This document shows positions 61,369 through 64,000 of a DNA stretch of 64,000 bases, in pieces. Below the pieces are notes generated by a model. That model saw nothing but the letters and a program-made list of their open reading frames with translations. It was not told the DNA's origin and ran no database searches. The first letter of the stretch is position 1. The number at the start of each line of letters is the position of its first letter. The position numbers and the translations under genes are program-made. Source of the DNA: Cytophaga aurantiaca DSM 3654 (GTDB lineage Bacteria; Bacteroidota; Bacteroidia; Cytophagales; Cytophagaceae); the NCBI RefSeq assembly GCF_000379725.1, contig NZ_KB903643.1, forward strand, positions 62,001 through 126,000, given 5' to 3'.

Positions 61369-62709
61369 TTATTTTTGAAACATCTCAAGCAATGCACCTG
61401 CGCCTAAATATGTGCAGTATGGTATTGCTGTTAAGTCAACTTTAAAATCTCCATTATGATTGTAGTAAGGAAACATTTTACCAGCTTTGTTAGCATTAGC
61501 TACATCAGTTGGATTCGCTATGCCCACTAAAAAATAATCATATACTTGTTTTTTTGCAGGAATAACTAAATGTTGAAAATCTTCAGAGCCCATTACTGGA
61601 GGCATTCCCAATATGTTTTTTCCTGGTCCTGCCATATCTTTAAGAGCGATATTTATTTTATCAACCATAAAGGTGTCATTCTTTAAAGGGATAACCAATT
61701 GCTTCATTTTTATTGTTGGATATAATTCTTTTGGTAGATTATTTGCAACAGCAATACCAGTATTGATTTGATTTATGCCATCAAGCATGAGTTTTCTATC
61801 AGTTTCATTAAACCAACGTAAGTTTAATTTTAATGTAGCTGAAGCAGGAATTACATTGTTGTCAGTACCAGCTTGTACTGCACCAACTGTAAGTACCGCC
61901 GCTGCCTGGGGATCGATGTTGCGGCTTATAATTGTTTGATATTGTAAAATTGCATTTGCAGCCATAACTATAGGGTCAATCGCTCCTTGTGGAGTTGAAC
62001 CATGTCCACCTACACCATGGAAGGTAACATCTAATTGATCAGCACCAGCCATTCGATAGCCTGGAGAATTTAAGTAATAGCCAACAGGTAAAGGGGCTGT
62101 ATGCATACCGAGTAAATAATCTGGTTCAGGGACACCTTTTTTATACATTTCTGCTGCCATAGCATTAGCGCCACCACCTGGTTCTTCTGCAGGTTGTGCT
62201 ACCATAACTAGCGTTCCTTTCCATTCGTTTTTGAGCGTAACCATAATTTTAGCAATACCCAGCATCCATGTAGTGTGCGCATCATGACCACAGGCATGCA
62301 TAACTGGAACTTCTATGCCTTCATCATTTTTTGCATTTTTTGTGCTAGCATAAGGAAGGCCTGTCGTTTCTTTTACAGCGTTACAGTCCATATCTGCACG
62401 ATACATTACAATCGGACCTTCACCATTTTTTAATATGCCCACAACACCTGTTTTCCCAATGCCTGTCATAACTTCATATCCTAATGCCTTCAATTCTTTA
62501 GCAACGATGGCTGAAGTTCTGAATTCCATAAAACCCAATTCAGGATTTTCATGGATGTCCTGAAATATTTTTACAAGCCTAGTAGAATCTGAATACGCTA
62601 ATTGTTTGATTTTTCTAAAATCAATCTTGGAACTTTTAGATATATGAGAACTAGTTAAAAGTAGGGATATTAAAAGTAGAAATACAAAACGTATTGATGT
62701 ATGTATCAT
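61369..62709 (-). CDS. Exported M20-family amidohydrolase
   Basis: A 446-residue protein with a signal peptide (VFLLLISLLLTSS). The M20D metal sites are visible: MHACGHDAHTTW (His and Asp), AQPAEEPGGGANAM (Glu-Glu), GMHTAPLPVG (His) and MGSEDFQHL (Glu region). The dimerisation domain is VTFHGVGGHGSTPQGAIDP. Members cleave N-acyl amino acids or peptides (hippurate, aminoacylase and related). The export signal suggests periplasmic scavenging of peptides or acylated amino acids. Monocistronic. Confidence 0.9.
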   Translation of the reverse strand: MIHTSIRFVFLLLISLLLTSSHISKSSKIDFRKIKQLAYSDSTRLVKIFQDIHENPELGFMEFRTSAIVAKELKALGYEVMTGIGKTGVVGILKNGEGPIVMYRADMDCNAVKETTGLPYASTKNAKNDEGIEVPVMHACGHDAHTTWMLGIAKIMVTLKNEWKGTLVMVAQPAEEPGGGANAMAAEMYKKGVPEPDYLLGMHTAPLPVGYYLNSPGYRMAGADQLDVTFHGVGGHGSTPQGAIDPIVMAANAILQYQTIISRNIDPQAAAVLTVGAVQAGTDNNVIPASATLKLNLRWFNETDRKLMLDGINQINTGIAVANNLPKELYPTIKMKQLVIPLKNDTFMVDKINIALKDMAGPGKNILGMPPVMGSEDFQHLVIPAKKQVYDYFLVGIANPTDVANANKAGKMFPYYNHNGDFKVDLTAIPYCTYLGAGALLEMFQK

Positions 62710-63056
62710 AATACATAGTATATAGTGATGAAAAACTTGAGTAAAATATGAATGAATGAATGAATGAATTGATTTGGAATCAATAAATATAAATTATTTC
62801 TATGAAAAATGAAATATGATTATCGTCAATTGTTTTGTGAGATACTTTGTGTATATGAATGAATAATGTTAAGATTTATTAATGATGATTTTTTAAAAAG
62901 GTTTTAATTAAATAATGGAAATTTTAAAATATGATAATTATGATAAAAGTTAGTGGAAAGATGTAACAAGCTTAGTTTATATAAGCATACTTTTAGCATT
63001 GATATATAATTTATTCGAATTTCTTTTATTCTCTATTACATTTAAATATAGTACAT
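62710..63056. other. 347-nt divergent AT-rich spacer with a TGAA tandem repeat
   Basis: Spacer between the divergent M20 and amylase genes. It contains five copies of TGAA (62749-62768) and a scattered partial copy near 62855. The remainder is very AT-rich with no strong hairpin. It must carry both promoters, but no clear TTG/TAnnTTTG pair was found. No small gene is supported. Confidence 0.5.
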
Positions 63057-64000
63057 ATGCTAAACGGGATCATGATGCAATTTTTTCACTGGTATTCCTG
63101 GGAAGGTGGTAATTTGTGGAGTTATTTGAAAAATGAAGCACCACGGCTTGCAGACCTTGGTGTTACTGCAGTATGGCTCCCACCTGCATATAAGGGAACT
63201 GGCGGAGAAAATTCAAGAGGTTACGATGTATATGATTTATATGATTTGGGCGAGTTTGATCAGAAGGGTAGTGTTAAAACCCGCTTTGGGACGAAAGATG
63301 AATATTTAGATTGTATTAAAACCCTTCAAGAGCATGGTATAACTGCTATTGCAGACATTGTATTGAATCATAAAGGTGGTGGCGACGAAATTGAAAAGGT
63401 ATGGGTTAAAAAAGTTAATCCCGAAAATCGAAATGAGTTTATAAGTGACCGTTATGAAATCGAAGCGTATACCAAGTTTACATTTCCAGGAAGAAATAAG
63501 CAGTATTCAGATTTTATCTGGACCTCACAATGTTTTTCAGGTGTAGATTATGATGCAGGAAATAAAGAGACTGCAATCTATAGCATTCAGAATGAATATG
63601 GCGATGGATGGGAAGAAGTGATTGATGTAGAAAAAGGAAACTTTGATTATTTGATGTGTTGCGATATTGAGTACAGAAATCAAGCAGTGCGTGATGAAAT
63701 AAAAAACTGGGGTAAGTGGTATCTTGAAACAACTGGTTTTAATGGTATGCGCTTAGATGCAATCAAACATATCTCACCTAGATTTATTATTGAATTTATT
63801 GATTACATGCGTAGTCTTAAAAATGATTTGTTTGTTGTTGGTGAATATTGGGCTCCTGGAGATTTGCCTTTGTTGAAAAAATATATAGATGTTACTCAAG
63901 GTCGCATGACCATATTTGATGCATCCTTACATCATAATTTATACGCCGCTTCGGAACAAGGAAAGGCGTATAATATGTCAACTATTTTTAATGGAAGTTT
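63057..64000 (+). CDS. Cytoplasmic alpha-amylase, GH13 (5' part, cut by window end)
   Basis: The first 314 codons of a GH13 alpha-amylase of the GH13_5 type, open to the window edge. No signal peptide is present; the start LNGIMMQFFHWYSWEGG is typical for cytoplasmic alpha-amylases. Conserved regions are seen: region I DIVLNHKGG, region II GMRLDAIKH with the catalytic nucleophile Asp, and region III VVGEYWAPGD with the acid/base Glu. Region IV lies beyond the window. It would hydrolyse alpha-1,4-glucans, for example storage glycogen. Divergent from the M20 gene. Confidence 0.93.
   Translation, partial: MLNGIMMQFFHWYSWEGGNLWSYLKNEAPRLADLGVTAVWLPPAYKGTGGENSRGYDVYDLYDLGEFDQKGSVKTRFGTKDEYLDCIKTLQEHGITAIADIVLNHKGGGDEIEKVWVKKVNPENRNEFISDRYEIEAYTKFTFPGRNKQYSDFIWTSQCFSGVDYDAGNKETAIYSIQNEYGDGWEEVIDVEKGNFDYLMCCDIEYRNQAVRDEIKNWGKWYLETTGFNGMRLDAIKHISPRFIIEFIDYMRSLKNDLFVVGEYWAPGDLPLLKKYIDVTQGRMTIFDASLHHNLYAASEQGKAYNMSTIFNGS

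Overview
The window comes from a low-GC bacterium of the phylum Bacteroidota, most likely Cytophaga hutchinsonii or a close relative. The evidence is a type IX secretion (T9SS) cargo with a gliding-motility-type (type B) C-terminal domain paired with a PorP/SprF protein, a second cargo with a type A C-terminal domain, OmpA proteins with thrombospondin type 3 repeats, an S46 dipeptidyl peptidase, a long NusB and DUF1573/YajC/YbbR proteins. A TTG-N20-TACCTTTG element upstream of nusB fits the Bacteroidota promoter consensus. The species name is recognition, not proof. I found no tRNA, rRNA, CRISPR array, transposase, integrase or prophage gene.

Layout. 0-3.3 kb: an overlapping pair of exported proteins of unknown function. 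3.3-7.8 kb: PorP/SprF plus a giant type B T9SS cargo. 8-12.8 kb: radical SAM protein, J-domain membrane protein, and an overlapping pair of outer-membrane proteins, one with a helix-hairpin-helix domain. 13.1-15.8 kb: two exported MORN-repeat proteins. 15.8-22.7 kb: a tight minus-strand run of thirteen small unrelated genes (CdiI-like immunity protein, B1 metallo-beta-lactamase, GNAT, rhodanese-like protein, lipoproteins, small membrane proteins), the most accessory-looking part of the window. 22.9-31.7 kb: ABC exporter, then a plus-strand housekeeping run (nusB, YtxH, a reduced isopropylmalate-dehydrogenase-like protein, DUF1573, yajC, YbbR-like, coaE, tsaE, ald). 31.9-37.2 kb: a T9SS adhesin and two OmpA proteins, the middle gene looking like a hybrid of its two neighbours. 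37.2-56.6 kb: valS, BI-1, an XRE regulator, a response regulator, S46 peptidase, BamA/TamA-like barrel, acs, yidD-lgt, Sua5-type tsaC, nadE, an ABC ATPase and menC. 56.7-64 kb: small exported proteins, a reductase, a YjbR protein, galE, an M20 amidohydrolase and the 5' part of a cytoplasmic alpha-amylase cut by the window end.

How the genes fit together. Several gene groups build the cell envelope: lgt matures the many lipoproteins, yidD and yajC belong to membrane insertion and secretion, the BamA/TamA-like barrel to outer-membrane assembly, and PorP/SprF plus the CTD proteins to T9SS surface display. tsaC and tsaE both serve t6A tRNA modification. acs, ald, nadE, coaE, menC, galE and the amylase are central metabolism.

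The most striking non-coding content is a set of dispersed inverted-repeat families in intergenic DNA: a double hairpin present three times with a 34-nt part identical in all copies, two families of paired AT-rich arms, several long perfect inverted repeats, and a nested inverted-repeat block bounded by a 26-nt direct repeat that copies the 3' end of the adjacent gene. Several lie in divergent spacers and so are not simple terminators.
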